DNA of 62,605 nucleotides, taken from contig RDYW01000042.1 in assembly GCA_004293485.1 (NCBI GenBank), positions 1-62,605 of the forward strand. Direction: 5' to 3'. The notes beneath the pieces are model-generated. The model did not search any database and was not told the origin of the DNA. It was given only the letters and a program-made list of their open reading frames with translations. Below, one piece after another: positions 17,721 to 26,243 of the stretch. Each line of letters starts with the position of its first letter. Positions within the stretch are counted from its first letter, which is position 1. This DNA comes from Sphingobacteriales bacterium (lineage in GTDB: Bacteria; Bacteroidota; Bacteroidia; Sphingobacteriales; Sphingobacteriaceae). A program made the translations under genes and the position numbers.

Positions 17721-18302
17721 ATGAGCAGTAAAGCACAAATATTAGCCGCCGTTTTGGCCAACCAACCCGCTAAATTACCACAGCCAGTTTTCGAGCCCTT
17801 TTCGCCCCAAGGCCAAAATAATTTAGATGTATTTGTTAAAACAGCCAAAGGTATTGGCAGTAGCTTACATTTTTTTAGTGGGATGCAAGAAGTTAAAAAT
17901 TTAATAACCAGTAGTTTTTCTGTGGGCAGGATAATTTCGCCATTAGCCGAGTTAAGTGATATTGCAGAAACCGATTTTGCCGATTTAGATGCACACACCT
18001 TAGAAAATGTGGAGCTAGGCGTTTTTAAAGCCCATTTTGGCGTTGCCGAAAACAGCGCACTTTGGGTAACCGAAGCTTTGTTGGGCAAGCGGGTATCGCC
18101 ATTTATTTGCCAGCATTTAATGTTGCTGGTTAACAAAACAGCTATTTTACAAAATATGCACCAAGCTTACGATAGCATAGGCGAAGCCGATTACGATTTT
18201 GGAACTTTTATAGCTGGCCCATCTAAAACTGCCGATATAGAACAATCGCTGGTATTAGGCGCACATGGGCCTCGTAGTTTGGTAATAGTAATTTTAGGCT
18301 AA
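17721..18302 (+). CDS. lutC: Lactate utilization protein C (LUD domain)
   Basis: The start at 17721 (MSSKAQILAAVLANQ) follows the lutB stop by 1 nt; the longer frame from 17688 runs into lutB. It is 193 residues, a single LUD domain with the C-terminal signature IAGPSKTADIEQSLVLGAHG. It is the third component of the L-lactate oxidation complex. A strong terminator 40 nt downstream closes the operon. Confidence 0.93.
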   Translation: MSSKAQILAAVLANQPAKLPQPVFEPFSPQGQNNLDVFVKTAKGIGSSLHFFSGMQEVKNLITSSFSVGRIISPLAELSDIAETDFADLDAHTLENVELGVFKAHFGVAENSALWVTEALLGKRVSPFICQHLMLLVNKTAILQNMHQAYDSIGEADYDFGTFIAGPSKTADIEQSLVLGAHGPRSLVIVILG

Positions 18303-18341
18303 AAAGTATATTACTAGGATTTTTATTTGGTTTAGCCATAA

Positions 18342-18373
18342 AAAAAGCAGAAACAATATTGTTTCTGCTTTTT
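18342..18373. terminator. Terminator after lutC
   Basis: A perfect 16-bp inverted repeat (AAAAAGCAGAAACAAT / ATTGTTTCTGCTTTTT) with no spacer, having A and T runs at its ends, lies between lutC (+) and the lipoprotein gene (-). It can act in both directions. Confidence 0.85.
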
Positions 18374-18442
18374 AGTTGCCATTTAAAATGCAATTTTAAC
18401 TAGTTAAATAATTATAAACACAATTGCTTACAAAGGTTTTAT

Positions 18443-18775
18443 TTACTTTAACGTAGCAGGTAACGCTTGATTTTCAGCCTCGCGTTCACAAGCAAGTTCT
18501 TTGAGCTCCGCATTTAAATCCTCAAGTAATTTTGTATCAGATGAAGTTTGGCTACAACTTTTTGCCTCTTCAATTAAAGCTAAACCTTCAGCTTTTAATG
18601 CATTGCATTCTGTAATGGTTGCATTTTCGTTTTTTTCAAAAATATCAGCTCTTTTTTCATAATCATCTGCTTTTGCCACTAATTTATCGCCGCAAGTTTC
18701 TGATTTTTTACATGCAAAAAATAATGTTCCAGCAATAGTAATAACAGTTGTAATAGTTAATAATTTTTTCTTCAT
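18443..18775 (-). CDS. Small four-cysteine lipoprotein, paralogue 1
   Basis: A 110-residue protein with a signal peptide ending TLFFAC; the lipobox Cys is followed by KKSE, fitting a Bacteroidota lipoprotein that may be exported to the cell surface. The mature chain has four further Cys with spacing C-x28-C-x16-C-x21-C and is otherwise predicted helical and acidic (EKRADIFEKNENAT, LLEDLNAELKELA). The same spacing recurs in the next gene. I do not recognise a named family. Likely two disulfides holding a helical bundle; function unknown. Confidence 0.7.
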   Translation of the reverse strand: MKKKLLTITTVITIAGTLFFACKKSETCGDKLVAKADDYEKRADIFEKNENATITECNALKAEGLALIEEAKSCSQTSSDTKLLEDLNAELKELACEREAENQALPATLK

Positions 18776-18907
18776 TTTTAATTTTAATAATAATAAGGTT
18801 TAATTTACAAGTATATGTTAAAATTTTAAGCCTACATAATAATTAAATTTTTTCTGTTAAAATAATTTAACACAAACATTTTATTATTGCTTTGTTAAAA
18901 ATAAAAT

Positions 18908-19213
18908 TTATTTAGAAGAACAATTAAGCCTAGCACCTTCGTCAATTAACATTTTAATACTAGGTTCTGAGGCAACTGTAGGGCATTTGCTAACTTTAAC
19001 TGTTAATGCATCAACTGCTACTTTTAATTCAGCGCATTTTGTTTTAGGACTTACAAGCCAAGCGGCATACAAGATTTGAGCAGCTGAAATATCTGGTGCT
19101 AGTTTAGTTGCTAATGTTGCGCATTCGTTAACCTCTTCAGTTTTCTTACAAGCAAAAAATACAATAGAACTTAATAAAACTAATGCTGTAAGTATTAAAG
19201 TAATTTTTTTCAT
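18908..19213 (-). CDS. Small four-cysteine lipoprotein, paralogue 2
   Basis: A 101-residue protein with a lipoprotein signal ending SIVFFAC, then KKTEEVNE, resembling a surface-export signal. Four mature Cys are spaced C-x28-C-x16-C-x20-C, almost exactly as in the gene at 18443-18775, although the rest of the sequence has diverged. Predicted helical. It lies 132 nt upstream of its paralogue in the same direction, so the pair arose by tandem duplication. Function unknown. Confidence 0.68.
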   Translation of the reverse strand: MKKITLILTALVLLSSIVFFACKKTEEVNECATLATKLAPDISAAQILYAAWLVSPKTKCAELKVAVDALTVKVSKCPTVASEPSIKMLIDEGARLNCSSK

Positions 19214-19422
19214 TTTTAGGATTTTAAATTTATAAATTTAGTTTATATTACAATTGTAGTTTATATTTTGCATACAACAAAAAAATAGAGTAACATTTTT
19301 GTTGTACTATTATGTTTTAATGTAATTAATACTGTTTACATCTAAAAAACCTTCACTTAAAGGTTTAAAATTTCGCCCAATAGGGATATAAAATAGCACT
19401 TAAAAAATATTTAGTTCAACGC

Positions 19423-19453
19423 TTTGTTTATCAATATAAAAATTCTACTTTTG
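19423..19453 (+). promoter_or_regulatory. Promoter of the str operon
   Basis: TTTG (19423-19426) and TACTTTTG (19446-19453) are separated by 19 nt, an exact match to the Bacteroidota -33/-7 arrangement. It lies 78 nt before rpsL. The rest of the gap 19214-19531 shows no gene. Confidence 0.75.
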
Positions 19454-19531
19454 CATTCCTTTTGCGTGGATAAGCTATGTAGTAACCAAAGCAATTGTAA
19501 AAACATAAATTTTAAAACATAAATTATTTAA

Positions 19532-19954
19532 ATGCCAACCATTCAACAATTAGTTAGGAAAGGTAGAGTAGCACTGGTAGATAAGAGTAAATCACCAGCA
19601 TTGGACAGCTGTCCACAGCGAAGAGGCGTATGTACACGTGTATATACTACTACCCCTAAAAAACCAAACTCGGCCATGCGTAAAGTTGCTCGTGTACGTT
19701 TAACCAACGGTAAAGAGATTAACGCTTACATACCAGGCGAAGGCCATAACTTACAAGAACACTCTATTGTTTTGGTACGTGGCGGTAAGGTAAAAGATTT
19801 ACCTGGCGTACGTTACCACATTGTACGTGGTGCATTAGATACTGCTGGCGTAGCTGGCCGTAACCAACGTAGAAGTAAATATGGTACCAAACGCCCTAAA
19901 CCAGGTCAAGTAGCTGCTGCCCCTACAAAAGGCGGAGCTAAGAAAAAGAAATAA
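19532..19954 (+). CDS. rpsL: 30S ribosomal protein S12
   Basis: 140 residues beginning [13 protein letters not shown]12 lies at the decoding centre. The conserved loop [19 protein letters not shown] and [20 protein letters not shown] are intact, with Lys at the positions where streptomycin-resistance changes usually arise, so no such change is visible. The C-terminal tail is Lys/Ala-rich (GGAKKKK). First gene of rpsL-rpsG-fusA-rpsJ. Confidence 0.98.
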   Translation: MPTIQQLVRKGRVALVDKSKSPALDSCPQRRGVCTRVYTTTPKKPNSAMRKVARVRLTNGKEINAYIPGEGHNLQEHSIVLVRGGKVKDLPGVRYHIVRGALDTAGVAGRNQRRSKYGTKRPKPGQVAAAPTKGGAKKKK

Positions 19955-19960
19955 TTAAAC

Positions 19961-19965
19961 GGAGG
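19961..19965 (+). promoter_or_regulatory. Shine-Dalgarno sequence of rpsG
   Basis: GGAGG stands 8 nt before the rpsG ATG. It is unusual here: most genes of the window have A-rich leaders without any such motif, as expected for Bacteroidota. Confidence 0.6.
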
Positions 19966-19973
19966 ACAAGACA

Positions 19974-20441
19974 ATGAGAAAATCGAAACCAAAAAAGAGA
20001 ATTATCCTGCCTGACCCAAAGTTTAACGACGTTATGGTAACCAGGTTTGTAAACAATATGATGTACGATGGAAAAAAATCAATCGCATATGATATTTTTT
20101 ACGGTGCAATTGAAATAGTAGAAACTAAAACCACCGAAAATGGTTTAGAAACCTTTAAAAAGGCATTAAACAATATTATGCCTGGCGTTGAGGTAAAATC
20201 TCGCCGTGTGGGTGGTGCCAATTTTCAGGTACCTACCGAAGTAAGGCCCGAACGTAAAATAGCCTTAGGTATGAAATGGCTAATAAGCTACAGCCGTAAA
20301 CGTGGAGAAAAAACAATGACCGAAAAATTAGCCGGCGAAATAATATCGGCAGCCAAAGGCGAAGGTGCAGCGGTTAAGAAAAAAGAAGACACCCATAAAA
20401 TGGCTGAAGCTAATAAAGCTTTCTCTCACTTTAGGTTCTAA
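19974..20441 (+). CDS. rpsG: 30S ribosomal protein S7
   Basis: 155 residues; binds the 3' domain of 16S rRNA and nucleates the 30S head. Signatures: [56 protein letters not shown] and the C-terminal [16 protein letters not shown]. It is 19 nt after rpsL and has a GGAGG ribosome-binding site. S7 is the usual feedback repressor of the str operon in other bacteria; whether that holds here is unknown. Confidence 0.98.
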   Translation: MRKSKPKKRIILPDPKFNDVMVTRFVNNMMYDGKKSIAYDIFYGAIEIVETKTTENGLETFKKALNNIMPGVEVKSRRVGGANFQVPTEVRPERKIALGMKWLISYSRKRGEKTMTEKLAGEIISAAKGEGAAVKKKEDTHKMAEANKAFSHFRF

Positions 20442-20465
20442 CAAAATAGAGGAGATAGTTTATAC

Positions 20466-20503
20466 ATTACACCGATTGTTTATGAAATAATAATCGGTGT
20501 AAT
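20466..20503 (+). promoter_or_regulatory. Intercistronic hairpin between rpsG and fusA
   Basis: ATTACACCGATT (20466-20477) and AATCGGTGTAAT (20492-20503) form a perfect 12-bp stem with a 14-nt loop, 37 nt before fusA. No strong T run follows, so it looks less like a terminator than an RNA-stability, processing or S7-binding element. Function inferred only. Confidence 0.55.
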
Positions 20504-20540
20504 TATTTAAAGAAATCACAAAAAAAATCCCCAAAATATA

Positions 20541-22649
20541 ATGTCAAGAGATTTAAGATTTACAAGAAACATTGGTATTGCCGCCCATATTGATGCGGGT
20601 AAAACCACTACTACCGAACGTATTTTATATTACGCTGGTGTAAGCCACAAAATAGGTGAAGTACACGATGGTGCAGCCACTATGGATTGGATGGCGCAAG
20701 AGCAAGAACGTGGTATCACCATTACATCGGCAGCTACCACCGTAAATTGGAAATACCGCAACCAAAATTATCATATTAATATTATTGATACCCCAGGCCA
20801 CGTAGATTTTACAGTTGAAGTAAACCGCTCGTTACGTGTGTTAGATGGATTGGTGTTTTTGTTTTCGGCGGTTGATGGTGTTGAGCCACAATCAGAAACT
20901 AACTGGCGCTTAGCTAATAATTACAACGTATCTCGCATAGGTTTTGTAAACAAAATGGATAGGGCTGGTGCCGATTTTTTAAAAGTGGTAAAACAAGTTA
21001 AAGAAATGTTAGGCAGCAATGCTGTACCCTTGCAAATACCCATTGGCAGCGAAGACCAATTTAAAGGTGTGGTTGATTTAATTAACTGGCGTGGTATAGT
21101 GTGGAACGAAGAAGACAAAGGTATGACCTTTACAGAAGTACCTATACCAGCAGATTTGGTTGAAGAAGCTACCGAGTGGAGAGAGAAATTATTAGAATCA
21201 GTTGCTGATTATGATGAAAGCTTGATGGAGAAATTTTTTGAAGATCCAGAATCTATAACCGAACGTGAAATATTAGACGCTTTACGTAAAGCTGTTTTAG
21301 ATGCCTCAATTGTACCTATGGTATGTGGTTCATCGTTTAAAAACAAAGGTGTACAAACCATGTTGGATTATGTGATGGAACTATTACCATCGCCCATGGA
21401 CCAAGAAGGTATTAGAGGTACACACCCCGATACTGGCGAAGAATTATTACGTAAACCCGACGAAAAAGAGCCTTTTGCCGCTTTAGCATTTAAAATTGCT
21501 ACCGACCCATTTGTAGGCCGTTTATGTTTTATTCGTGTATATTCAGGCAACTTAGAAGCAGGTTCGTACATATACAATGTACGTTCGGGCAACAAAGAGC
21601 GTATTTCGCGTATTTTCCAAATGCATGCCAACAAGCAAAACCCTATACCAAATGTAGGTGCTGGTGATATTGCTGCTGTGGTAGGATTTAAGGATATTAA
21701 AACAGGCGATACGCTTTGTGAAGAAAAAAATCCAATCATACTTGAGTCGATGAATTTTCCCGACCCAGTTATTGGTTTAGCTATCGAGCCTAAAACACAG
21801 GCCGATGTAGATAAAATGGGTATGGCTTTAAATAAACTAGCCGAAGAAGACCCAACATTCCGTGTACATACTGATGAGGATAGTGGACAAACCATTATAC
21901 AAGGTATGGGCGAGCTACACTTAGATATTTTGATGGACAGGTTAAAACGTGAGTTTAAAGTAGAAGTTAATCAAGGTGCGCCACAAGTAGCTTATAAAGA
22001 AGCTATTACAGGCACTGTACAACACCGCGAAACGTACAAAAAACAAACTGGTGGCCGTGGTAAATTTGCCGATATACAAGTTATTATTTCGCCTGTAGAA
22101 GATGAAACCAAAATTGGTTTAGAGTTTGTAAACGAAATTTCGGGTGGTTCTATCCCTCGTGAGTTTATACCATCGGTACAAAAAGGGTTCGAAGCCTCGT
22201 TATCAAACGGTGTTTTGGCTGGTTACCCTGTAACATCTATGAAAGTACGCTTAATTGATGGTTCGTTCCACGCTGTCGATTCAGATGCTTTATCATTTGA
22301 ATTAGCTGCTCGTAACGCATTCCGTGAGGCTTTACCAAAATGTAAACCCGTTTTAATGGAGCCTATTATGAAAATAGAGGTATTAACTCCAGAAGAAAAC
22401 ATGGGTGATGTAATGGGCGATTTAAACCGCCGCCGTGGCCAGTTACAAGGTATGGATACTAGGGCTGGTGCACAAGTTATTAAAGCATTAGTGCCACTTT
22501 CAGAAATGTTTGGTTATGTAACCCAGTTACGTACCATTACATCGGGTAGGGCAACATCAACTATGGAGTTTAACCATTACGAACCAGCACCAAAAGGTGT
22601 ACAAGAAGAAGTAGTTGCCAAAGTTAAAGGTGCAAAAGCTAACGCATAA
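20541..22649 (+). CDS. fusA: Elongation factor G
   Basis: 702-residue GTPase that drives ribosome translocation. G-domain motifs: [12 protein letters not shown] (G1, residues 15-26), DTPGHVDF (G3) and [10 protein letters not shown] (G4). Domain IV/V signatures include [18 protein letters not shown] and [16 protein letters not shown]. Position in the str operon indicates the canonical copy. Start ATG gives [16 protein letters not shown]. Confidence 0.98.
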   Translation: MSRDLRFTRNIGIAAHIDAGKTTTTERILYYAGVSHKIGEVHDGAATMDWMAQEQERGITITSAATTVNWKYRNQNYHINIIDTPGHVDFTVEVNRSLRVLDGLVFLFSAVDGVEPQSETNWRLANNYNVSRIGFVNKMDRAGADFLKVVKQVKEMLGSNAVPLQIPIGSEDQFKGVVDLINWRGIVWNEEDKGMTFTEVPIPADLVEEATEWREKLLESVADYDESLMEKFFEDPESITEREILDALRKAVLDASIVPMVCGSSFKNKGVQTMLDYVMELLPSPMDQEGIRGTHPDTGEELLRKPDEKEPFAALAFKIATDPFVGRLCFIRVYSGNLEAGSYIYNVRSGNKERISRIFQMHANKQNPIPNVGAGDIAAVVGFKDIKTGDTLCEEKNPIILESMNFPDPVIGLAIEPKTQADVDKMGMALNKLAEEDPTFRVHTDEDSGQTIIQGMGELHLDILMDRLKREFKVEVNQGAPQVAYKEAITGTVQHRETYKKQTGGRGKFADIQVIISPVEDETKIGLEFVNEISGGSIPREFIPSVQKGFEASLSNGVLAGYPVTSMKVRLIDGSFHAVDSDALSFELAARNAFREALPKCKPVLMEPIMKIEVLTPEENMGDVMGDLNRRRGQLQGMDTRAGAQVIKALVPLSEMFGYVTQLRTITSGRATSTMEFNHYEPAPKGVQEEVVAKVKGAKANA

Positions 22650-22650
22650 T

Positions 22651-22712
22651 AATTGTTAATGGTTATTTGATAATAATTAATTAACCATTAATAACTAATA
22701 TAATTAACAATT
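22651..22712 (+). repeat. Nested inverted repeats between fusA and rpsJ
   Basis: AATTGTTAAT (22651-22660) pairs with ATTAACAATT (22703-22712), and inside it TGGTTA pairs with TAACCA (22682-22687). The element starts right after the fusA stop. It could stabilise the fusA 3' end or modulate rpsJ; no T run marks it as a terminator. Confidence 0.5.
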
Positions 22713-22766
22713 AAAAAAGCTTGGTTATTAATAGCTCTAACCTTGCTTACACTTAAAACAAATACA

Positions 22767-23072
22767 ATGAGCCAAAGAATTAGAATTAAATTAAAATCGT
22801 ACGATTACAACTTGGTTGATAAATCGGCAGAGAAGATTGTAAAAACAGTAAAACCTACGGGTGCAGTGGTAAGCGGGCCTATCCCCTTACCTACCGAAAA
22901 GAAAATTTTTACCGTTTTACGTTCTCCACACGTAAACAAAAAAGCCCGCGAGCAGTTTCAATTATGCTCTTACAAAAGGTTGTTAGATATTTATAGTGCT
23001 TCGGCTAAAACTGTTGATGCGCTTATGAAGCTTGAACTACCTTCGGGTGTAGAAGTTGAAATTAAAGTCTGA
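22767..23072 (+). CDS. rpsJ: 30S ribosomal protein S10
   Basis: The start at 22767 ([18 protein letters not shown]) is the normal S10 N-terminus; eight upstream codons in frame are not conserved. It is 101 residues, with [19 protein letters not shown] and the C-terminal [10 protein letters not shown]10 is in the 30S head and also serves as NusE in transcription antitermination. Unlike the usual arrangement, no rplC follows; a terminator does. Confidence 0.97.
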   Translation: MSQRIRIKLKSYDYNLVDKSAEKIVKTVKPTGAVVSGPIPLPTEKKIFTVLRSPHVNKKAREQFQLCSYKRLLDIYSASAKTVDALMKLELPSGVEVEIKV

Positions 23073-23091
23073 TAGGTTTTTATTTGATATT

Positions 23092-23127
23092 AAAAAGCCC
23101 TTTTAAATCGTTTTAAAGGGCTTTTTT
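23092..23127 (+). terminator. Intrinsic terminator after rpsJ
   Basis: The stem AAAAAGCCCTTT (23092-23103) / AAAGGGCTTTTT (23115-23126) is followed by T, 20 nt past the rpsJ stop. It closes the str operon after S10. Confidence 0.88.
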
Positions 23128-23815
23128 GTACACCTAAAAACTATGTATATAATGCAACGCTATATTTAATGTGCAATACCATCAACCTTTAAACACAAGG
23201 CTTATAATTAATTAAAAGACTAAATATTTGAACTTTTACCTATTAAATATTACAATAATTAAAATGTTAATCGCAAACCCCAATAATTAAATAGTCTTCA
23301 AACGAATAATGGAGAACTAAAGAATTAACAAAATTTATGCGTAAACACCTTTGAGGCAAACTATCTATCACCAACAAGTAATTTCAAAGACAAGAAAAAA
23401 TTAACCAAAACTAAAAGGTATTTACCAGCTATATAACTTTATAAAAGTTAATTTATTTTGCCGTGAAATATAAAAAAAATGGGTAAAGTCTTTATTTAAT
23501 TAATGTATAACTATCATTCAGTTGAATATTTTTGATGGCGAGATACTTCCTATAAAAATATAATAGCTTTTGGTAAATAATTTTATAACTTTCGGGGCAG
23601 CGTAAATTAACCAGACTTATCAGGAAAACATAATTTAGGCTTTATTTGAAAGTAATTTTATAAATTTAACACAATTTGATTTTCACATATCCCCCTACTA
23701 TAATATTAGCTTAATTACCTATTTATACATTGCCAATTAAGCAACCAAAATCAAAATACTGCAAAAAATAGAATATTAAACACTGTTACATAAAACCTTA
23801 ACCTATTTCGATACA
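23128..23815. other. Noncoding stretch, nothing recognised
   Basis: About 690 nt, AT-rich, with stop codons in all frames and no repeat shared with the rest of the window that I can find. It could hold a small RNA or the remains of decayed sequence; no evidence for either. Confidence 0.5.
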
Positions 23816-24268
23816 ATGGTAAAAAAATTTAATATACGTGTTTATGGTCTTTTAATTAACGAATACAAGGAAGTATTAGTAAGCGACGAAGAAGAAAAAG
23901 GTAAACGCTTTATAAAATTTCCTGGTGGGGGTTTAGAGTTTGGCGAAGGTTTAATAGATGGCTTAAAACGTGAATTTATAGAAGAATGCGCTATGGAGAT
24001 AGAAATTATAAGGCATTTTTACACCACACATTTTTTTGCAGAATCTATTTTTAACGGCCACCAACTTATTGCTGTTTATTATTTGGTGAAGCCAGTGGGC
24101 GATTTTATTGTATCAACCAGTACAGTTCCTTATAATTTTATTAACCCTGTGGGGGATACCAAACAAGCGTTCAGATTTATAGCTTTAAAAGATATTAGCG
24201 AAGATGACGTTACTTTTCTTGTAGATAAACATGTTGTAAAATTATTAAAAGCGTTACCAGGCTTCTAA
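23816..24268 (+). CDS. NUDIX hydrolase
   Basis: 150 residues. The Nudix box is visible as GGGLEFGEG...REFIEECAM (about residues 41-64), matching Gx5Ex7REUxEExGU except that the late Gly is replaced by Ala. It hydrolyses some nucleoside diphosphate derivative; the substrate cannot be told. It is a single gene; next to it is NFU in the same direction, 80 nt away. Confidence 0.85.
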   Translation: MVKKFNIRVYGLLINEYKEVLVSDEEEKGKRFIKFPGGGLEFGEGLIDGLKREFIEECAMEIEIIRHFYTTHFFAESIFNGHQLIAVYYLVKPVGDFIVSTSTVPYNFINPVGDTKQAFRFIALKDISEDDVTFLVDKHVVKLLKALPGF

Positions 24269-24348
24269 TTATTGTCATAATTATTTGATTTAAACTTAAT
24301 TTAAACATTTTAAATAAATAAACACTATTTTTGATTTTTTTTAAAAAC

Positions 24349-24642
24349 ATGATGTACCCAAGCGAAGCCTTATTGCAAAAAGTAGAAAAAGCCTTAGATA
24401 CTATACGGCCTTATTTGGTAACCGATGGTGGTAATGTTTCTATCGAAGAAATTACGCTAGATAATGTGGTAATTTTACGTTTGCTGGGTTCATGCGAATC
24501 ATGCCCAATGAGTATTATGACCTTAAAAGCAGGAATAGAACAGGCTATTATGAAAGCAGTACCCGAAATTATAAGGGTTGAAGCTTTAAACTTAACAGCC
24601 ATCGACGACCCCAATGCTATACTACCAGAAAACATAAGGTAA
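24349..24642 (+). CDS. NFU-type Fe-S cluster scaffold (NifU C-terminal domain)
   Basis: The start at 24349 or 24352 (MMYPSEALLQKVEKALDTIR) is preferred over the TTG at 24331. It is 97 residues, a stand-alone NifU C-terminal domain: RPYLVTDGGNV, then the cluster-binding CxxC in LLGSCESCPMS, and AIMKAVPEIIRVEAL. It carries or assembles [4Fe-4S] clusters for delivery to apo-proteins, of which the window has several (LutA/B, MoaA, MutY). A SUF operon is not adjacent. Confidence 0.93.
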   Translation: MMYPSEALLQKVEKALDTIRPYLVTDGGNVSIEEITLDNVVILRLLGSCESCPMSIMTLKAGIEQAIMKAVPEIIRVEALNLTAIDDPNAILPENIR

Positions 24643-24751
24643 GCCATATTTGTACTTATTAAAATAGCTTAGCCATAACTTAATATTTTGCTTTAACACA
24701 ATTTAACCCAGCATTATATAGCCCTGTTGTATTTAATCATAGTTTTGTAAC

Positions 24752-25384
24752 ATGTTACGGTATTTATTTTTAAGCATTTTGCTGTTAGGGTTTTCAATCG
24801 CTTTTTGCCAACAAAAGCAAAAAAACGTTGTACAATTTTCGGGCGTAGTATATGATGCCGATAGCAACAGTGTAGTTCCTTACGTAAATATTAAAGTAAA
24901 AAATAGTAACCAAAATTATAGTGCCAACTATAAAGGTTATTTTTCTTTTGTTTGCCACGATGGCGATAGTTTAATTTTTTCGTCGGTGGGCTATAAAAAA
25001 GTAACTATCATTATCCCCAGCCATTTAATCGACCATAAATTTACTGCCATTATTAAACTAAAAACTGATAATATTATGCTACCCATGGTGAGGGTTTTTC
25101 CTTGGGCAAGTACCGATGAATTTAAAAAAGATTTTTTAACGATGAAATTTGCTGACGATGATGTAGAAATAGCCCGAAAAAATTTATCTAGCGAAAGCCT
25201 CCGATATTTAATATCCTCGTTGCCACGTGATGGAGGCGAAAACCGAGGCTTGAGCTTTAACAACAGCCACAATGCCTTAATTAACAAATCTGGCGTTCAA
25301 GTAAACCCATTGCTTAATCCACTGGCCTGGGGAGCACTTATAAATCAAATTAGCGAAGGCGATAAAAGTCGCAAAAAAAATTAG
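24752..25384 (+). CDS. Carboxypeptidase-regulatory-like domain protein
   Basis: 210 residues with a signal peptide (about 1-19, ending AFCQ). Residues about 25-95 form a CarboxypepD_reg-like beta-sandwich (VQFSGVVYDADSNSVVPYVN ... GDSLIFSSVGYKK). The C-terminal part includes LRYLISSLPRDGGENRGLSF. It resembles the protein at 11447-12208 in domain and layout. Function unknown; periplasmic or outer-membrane by inference. It converges on the RsmI-like gene with a 16-nt gap. Confidence 0.7.
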   Translation: MLRYLFLSILLLGFSIAFCQQKQKNVVQFSGVVYDADSNSVVPYVNIKVKNSNQNYSANYKGYFSFVCHDGDSLIFSSVGYKKVTIIIPSHLIDHKFTAIIKLKTDNIMLPMVRVFPWASTDEFKKDFLTMKFADDDVEIARKNLSSESLRYLISSLPRDGGENRGLSFNNSHNALINKSGVQVNPLLNPLAWGALINQISEGDKSRKKN

Positions 25385-25400
25385 ACCATTTAATTTAGCT

Positions 25401-26120
25401 TTACCTTATTTTGTTTCGATAAAGCAAAAAAACGGTAGGTTTTTTGTGTAAATCCGGGATATTTTTTCGCCAATCGGTTATCGATTTTGATTTTACCATT
25501 TCGGTATCGGCCGTTAAGTTAGTTGCTATACAAAGCCGAGTATCAGGCTTACACAGTTTTAATAAACTATCTAAAAACATATTGTTTCTAAAAGGAGTTT
25601 CAATAAAAATTTGAGTTTGCCCAATCTTTTCCGATTGTAATTCTAACTCCTTAATTTTCTTGTCTCTATCGGCTTTATCGATAGGTAAGTAACCATAAAA
25701 AGCAAAACTTTGCCCATTAAAACCCGATGCCATTAAAGCTAAAAAAATAGAACTAGGCCCCACTAAGGGAACAACTTTTATGTTTCTGCGGTGTGCTTCT
25801 GCAACTATATCGGCTCCTGGGTCGGCTATTCCAGGGCATCCTGCTTCGCTCATAAAGCCTACATTATTACCCGCTTCGATGCCTTTTAAATACGCTGTAA
25901 GGTTTGGGTTTCGGTTATGTTTGCTGTAATCGTGTATAATTAAATTACTTTGAGGTGTTATTAACCCCGCATTTCTGAGGCATTTACGGGCGGTTTTTTC
26001 GTTTTCAACGATGTATTCGTTTATACTGTTGATGGTTTGGTGTAAAAACGAACTTAAAGATTTTCCCTCTGTACCATCGGCAAGTATTACAGGTATTAAA
26101 TATAAGGTTCCTTTTTCCAT
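25401..26120 (-). CDS. RsmI-like SAM-dependent methyltransferase (tetrapyrrole methylase fold)
   Basis: 239 residues. GTLYLIPVILADG at the N-terminus replaces the canonical RsmI GTLYLVATPIGN, while VGFMSEAGCPGIADPGADIV (about residues 87-106) and VVPLVGPSSIFLALMASG (about 116-133) are family motifs. Canonical RsmI 2'-O-methylates C1402 of 16S rRNA; this divergent Bacteroidota branch may have another target. Single gene. Confidence 0.82.
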   Translation of the reverse strand: MEKGTLYLIPVILADGTEGKSLSSFLHQTINSINEYIVENEKTARKCLRNAGLITPQSNLIIHDYSKHNRNPNLTAYLKGIEAGNNVGFMSEAGCPGIADPGADIVAEAHRRNIKVVPLVGPSSIFLALMASGFNGQSFAFYGYLPIDKADRDKKIKELELQSEKIGQTQIFIETPFRNNMFLDSLLKLCKPDTRLCIATNLTADTEMVKSKSITDWRKNIPDLHKKPTVFLLYRNKIR

Positions 26121-26243
26121 GTGAGATATTAGGTATTTTTATTTATACCATTGGTTTACATATAGTTAATAGCAAATAAATATAAAATATACAAGCACAT
26201 TTTTTAAGGAATTAAAAAATTTTTAGGCTAAAACAACTCACTT

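Noticed and set aside
17603-18136. 177-codon minus-strand frame over lutB/lutC
   Set aside because: Antisense shadow of two well-supported genes.
23128-23815. Hidden gene or riboswitch downstream of rpsJ
   Set aside because: No frame with coding character and no recognised aptamer motif; left as unexplained noncoding DNA.
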